DNA of 6,436 nucleotides from Lautropia sp. (GTDB lineage: Bacteria > Pseudomonadota > Gammaproteobacteria > Burkholderiales > Burkholderiaceae_E). A model generated the notes under the pieces. The model made no database searches. It was not told where the DNA came from and saw only the letters and a list, made by a program, of their open reading frames with translations. The position numbers and the translations under genes are program-made. Below are positions 3,879-6,436 of this stretch, in pieces. Numbering within the stretch: the first letter of the stretch is position 1; the number at the start of each line of letters is the position of its first letter. The stretch lies in NCBI GenBank assembly GCA_013813615.1, contig JACCRJ010000557.1, positions 1-6,436 of the forward strand. Reading direction: 5' to 3'.

Positions 3879-6436
3879 ATGGGTAAAGCACTGATCATTG
3901 CCGAGAAGCCCTCGGTCGCCAACGACATCGCACGTGTCCTCGGCGGCTTCACGCGTCACGGCGACTACTTCGAGAGCGACGAGCAGATCGTCAGCTCGGC
4001 GATCGGCCATCTGGTGGAGATCGCCGCGCCGGAGGAATTCGAGGTCAAGCGGGGCAAGTGGTCGTTCGCCAACCTGCCGGTAATTCCGCCGCATTTCGAC
4101 CTCCGGCCGATCGAGCGTACGGAAGACCGCCTGAAGCTGCTCACCCGCCTGATCAAGCGCAAGGACGTCGATCGGCTGATCAACGCCTGCGACGCAGGCC
4201 GGGAAGGCGAACTGATCTTCCGCCTGATCGCCCAGCACGCGAAGACGGCGAAGCCCGTCCAGCGCCTGTGGCTGCAGTCGATGACGCCGACGGCCATTCG
4301 GGAAGGCTTCGACCGGCTGCGCAGCGATGAGGAAATGATTCCGCTGTCGGAGGCGGCGCGCTGCCGGTCGGAGGCTGACTGGCTGGTCGGCATCAACGGC
4401 ACCCGCGCAATGACGGCTTTCAACTCGCGGGACGGCGGTTTCTACCTGACCACGGTCGGCCGGGTCCAGACCCCGACGCTCACCCTGATCGTGGAGCGTG
4501 AGGAGAAGATCCGCAAGTTCGTGTCGCGGGACTACTTCGAGGTCAAGGCGACCTTCCAGGCGAAGGCCGGTACCTACGAAGGCAAGTGGTTCGACACCGG
4601 CTTCAAGAAAGGCGACGACCCGGAGTTCCGGGCCGACCGGCTGTGGGAGCGGGAGAAAGCCGACAGCATCGTCGCCGACTGCGAAGGGCGTGAAGGCACG
4701 GTCACCGAGGAAGCCAAACCCGCCACCCAGCTGGCGCCGGGGCTGTTCGACCTGACCACCCTGCAGCGGGAGGCCAACGGTCGCTTCGGGTTCTCCGCCA
4801 AGACGACGCTGTCGCTGGCCCAGGCGCTTTACGAGCGCCACAAGGTGCTGACCTACCCGCGTACCGACTCCCGGTTCCTGCCGGAGGACTACCTGCCCAC
4901 GGTGCGCCAGACTTTCAGCGCCCTCACCGGCGTCCAGCCACACGGCCAGTTCGCGCGCCAGATCCTGGACAAGGATTGGGTCAAGCCGAACCGCCGGATC
5001 TTCGACAACAGCAAGATCTCCGACCACTTCGCCATCATTCCGACCCTGCAGCCGCCGAAGGCCCTGTCGGATGCGGAGCAGAAGATCTACGACCTGGTCG
5101 CGCGGCGATTCATGGCGGTGTTCTTCCCGGCGGCCGAGTTCCTGGTCACCACCCGCATCACCACCGTGAACCGGCAGCCGTTCAAGACCGAGGGTCGGGT
5201 GCTGGTGAATGCCGGCTGGCTCGCCATCTACGGTCGCGAGATCGCCGCGGACGGCACCAGCCCCAACCTGCCGGCCATCGGCCCGGCTGAGCTGGTTCAG
5301 ACGCTGGAGGTCGCCACTGTCGCGCTGCAGACGCGCCCGCCGGCCCGCTACAGCGAGGCGACGATGCTGTCCGCCATGGAAGGCGCCGGCAAAAGCATCG
5401 ACGACGATGAATTGCGGGAGGCGATGGCCGGCAAAGGCCTGGGCACGCCGGCAACGCGGGCGGCGATCATCGAGGGACTGATCGCCGAGCGCTACCTGGT
5501 GCGGGAGGGTCGGGAGATGATCCCGACCGCCAAGGCGTTCCAGCTGGTCACGCTGCTGCGCGGGCTGGGTGTTGCCGAACTGACCATGCCGGAGCTCACC
5601 GGCGAATGGGAATACAAACTCAACCAGCTGGAGCACGGCAAGACCGACCGCAGCGCGTTCATGACCGAGATCGCCGCGATGACCCGGCAGATCGTCGAGC
5701 GGGCGCGTAATTATGAATCCGACACGGTCCCGGGCGACTACGCGACGCTGGCTACGCCTTGCCCCAAGTGCGGCGGCATGGTCAAGGAAAACTACAAGCG
5801 CTTCGCCTGCACCAACTGCGATTTCTCGATCACCAAGATCCCCGGCGGCAGGCAATTCGAGCTGCCCGAGGTCGAGACACTGCTGAAAGACAAGGTGATC
5901 GGACCCTTGAGCGCCTTTCGCAGCAAGATGGGCAGGCCGTTTTCGGCCATCCTGAAGATCACCGACGAGCACAAGCTCGAATTCGACTTCGGCCAGAGCA
6001 ACGACGACAGCGGGAATGCCGAGCCGGTCGATTTCGGCGACCAGCAGCCGCTGGGGCCTTGCCCCAAGTGCGACGGACGGGTATTTGCGCACGGCATGAG
6101 TTACGTCTGCGAGCACTCCGTCGGCCCCAACAAGCGCTGCGACTTCCGATCGGGCCGCGAAATCCTGCAGCAGCCGATAGAGCCGGAGCAGATGAGCAAG
6201 CTGCTGGCACAAGGCAAGACCGACCTGTTGACCGGCTTCGTCTCCTCCCGCACGCGGCGCAAGTTCAAGGCGTTCCTGGTCAAGCAGCCCGACGGCAAGA
6301 TCAGCTTCGAGTTCGACAACAGCAAAGCGCGTCCCGCCAAGGGTGCCAAGCCGGGTGCCACGGCTGGTGCTGCGACAGGTGCCGTCGACGCTGGCGCGGC
6401 TGTCGCTGTCGTGAGCCCGCGCGGCCGCAAGAAAGC
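3879..6436 (+). CDS. topB: DNA topoisomerase III (type IA), C-terminus beyond the window
   Basis: ATP-independent type IA topoisomerase that passes single strands to decatenate or relax DNA. 852 residues are present without a stop. The Toprim domain (1 to about 140) has the invariant Glu9 in IIAEKPS and acidic DAGREGE at 105-111. The strand-passage core follows, with SEADWLVGINGTRA (163-176), GRVQTPTL (194-201) and the catalytic Tyr326 in LTYPRTDSR, close to E. coli TopB Tyr328; GKGLGTPATRAAIIE (518-532) is a further family motif. The C-terminal part carries two zinc-type Cys sets (628/631/644/647 and 728/731/744/754), each followed by a short DNA-binding-type repeat, then an Ala/Gly/Lys-rich tail from about 816. 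It is much longer than E. coli TopB (653). ATG 3879 is firm because Toprim begins at once, yet no Shine-Dalgarno precedes it; in-frame TTG 3867 is the only nearby alternative. Confidence 0.96.
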   Translation, partial: MGKALIIAEKPSVANDIARVLGGFTRHGDYFESDEQIVSSAIGHLVEIAAPEEFEVKRGKWSFANLPVIPPHFDLRPIERTEDRLKLLTRLIKRKDVDRLINACDAGREGELIFRLIAQHAKTAKPVQRLWLQSMTPTAIREGFDRLRSDEEMIPLSEAARCRSEADWLVGINGTRAMTAFNSRDGGFYLTTVGRVQTPTLTLIVEREEKIRKFVSRDYFEVKATFQAKAGTYEGKWFDTGFKKGDDPEFRADRLWEREKADSIVADCEGREGTVTEEAKPATQLAPGLFDLTTLQREANGRFGFSAKTTLSLAQALYERHKVLTYPRTDSRFLPEDYLPTVRQTFSALTGVQPHGQFARQILDKDWVKPNRRIFDNSKISDHFAIIPTLQPPKALSDAEQKIYDLVARRFMAVFFPAAEFLVTTRITTVNRQPFKTEGRVLVNAGWLAIYGREIAADGTSPNLPAIGPAELVQTLEVATVALQTRPPARYSEATMLSAMEGAGKSIDDDELREAMAGKGLGTPATRAAIIEGLIAERYLVREGREMIPTAKAFQLVTLLRGLGVAELTMPELTGEWEYKLNQLEHGKTDRSAFMTEIAAMTRQIVERARNYESDTVPGDYATLATPCPKCGGMVKENYKRFACTNCDFSITKIPGGRQFELPEVETLLKDKVIGPLSAFRSKMGRPFSAILKITDEHKLEFDFGQSNDDSGNAEPVDFGDQQPLGPCPKCDGRVFAHGMSYVCEHSVGPNKRCDFRSGREILQQPIEPEQMSKLLAQGKTDLLTGFVSSRTRRKFKAFLVKQPDGKISFEFDNSKARPAKGAKPGATAGAATGAVDAGAAVAVVSPRGRKK
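5756..5772 (+). repeat. 17-base direct repeat in topB, copy 1
   Basis: GCCTTGCCCCAAGTGCG is identical to bases 6056-6072, exactly 300 bases (100 codons) downstream in the same frame. Both copies encode PCPKC, the first Cys pair of each C-terminal zinc motif. Confidence 0.85.
6056..6072 (+). repeat. 17-base direct repeat in topB, copy 2
   Basis: Second copy of the repeat found at 5756-5772. It opens the second C-terminal zinc unit of topoisomerase III. The match in synonymous positions as well as in protein suggests a shared origin or a recent exchange between the two units. Confidence 0.85.

Noticed and set aside
4191..4211. Broken Toprim motif in TopB (DAGREGE rather than DxDREGE)
   Set aside because: The Gly variant is, to my knowledge, frequent in bacterial topoisomerase III, and Glu9, the flanking acidic residues and Tyr326 are intact.
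3864..6212. A 782-codon open frame on the minus strand opposite topB
   Set aside because: It is codon-aligned with topB, where antisense stops appear only opposite TTA, CTA and TCA codons, which are rare in GC-rich genes. The predicted protein is Arg/Leu/Gly-rich without domains, while the plus strand encodes a full topoisomerase.
1..6436. Mobile element, CRISPR array, tRNA, rRNA, toxin-antitoxin or defence module
   Set aside because: No transposase or integrase motif, terminal repeats, spaced repeat array or RNA-gene signature was seen on either strand; all long stretches are explained by five housekeeping-type genes.

Overview
The window is high-GC DNA with a conserved proteobacterial housekeeping neighbourhood. 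In order it holds fmt (partial) and def on the minus strand, then a divergent intergenic region, then a LysM-domain exported protein, dprA, and a long DNA topoisomerase III (topB, partial) on the plus strand. The order fmt-def / LysM-dprA is shared from memory by Beta- and Gammaproteobacteria. A large topoisomerase III with C-terminal zinc motifs directly after dprA points more to Betaproteobacteria. Genus cannot be read from the sequence. I see no insertion sequence, CRISPR array, tRNA, rRNA or phage gene, and coding density is normal for a chromosome.

Layout. Bases 1-688 (minus) encode the first 229 residues of methionyl-tRNA formyltransferase. Bases 692-1198 (minus) encode complete peptide deformylase. 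The two are a tight operon: Fmt formylates initiator Met-tRNA and Def removes the formyl group from nascent proteins. Bases 1199-1346 are the divergent control region. Bases 1347-2456 encode a secreted LysM protein. A GC-rich hairpin fills much of the 49-base gap before dprA (2506-3813), the DNA-processing protein that hands incoming single-stranded DNA to RecA. After another 65 bases topB runs from 3879 past the end of the window; it encodes a type IA topoisomerase with two C-terminal zinc-motif repeats.

I found no undescribed system here. What deserves a second look is at small scale. Translation starts are atypical: a strong Shine-Dalgarno serves an out-of-frame mini-ORF just ahead of the LysM gene, a hairpin abuts the dprA start, topB has no Shine-Dalgarno and a possible near-leaderless promoter, and fmt has no ATG start. 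The def and fmt frames are continuous except for one TGA. DprA has a palindrome-bearing, rare-codon linker and an extra tail. TopB has a 100-codon-period C-terminal duplication. The smg (DUF494) gene that I expect between dprA and topB in this type of locus is absent.
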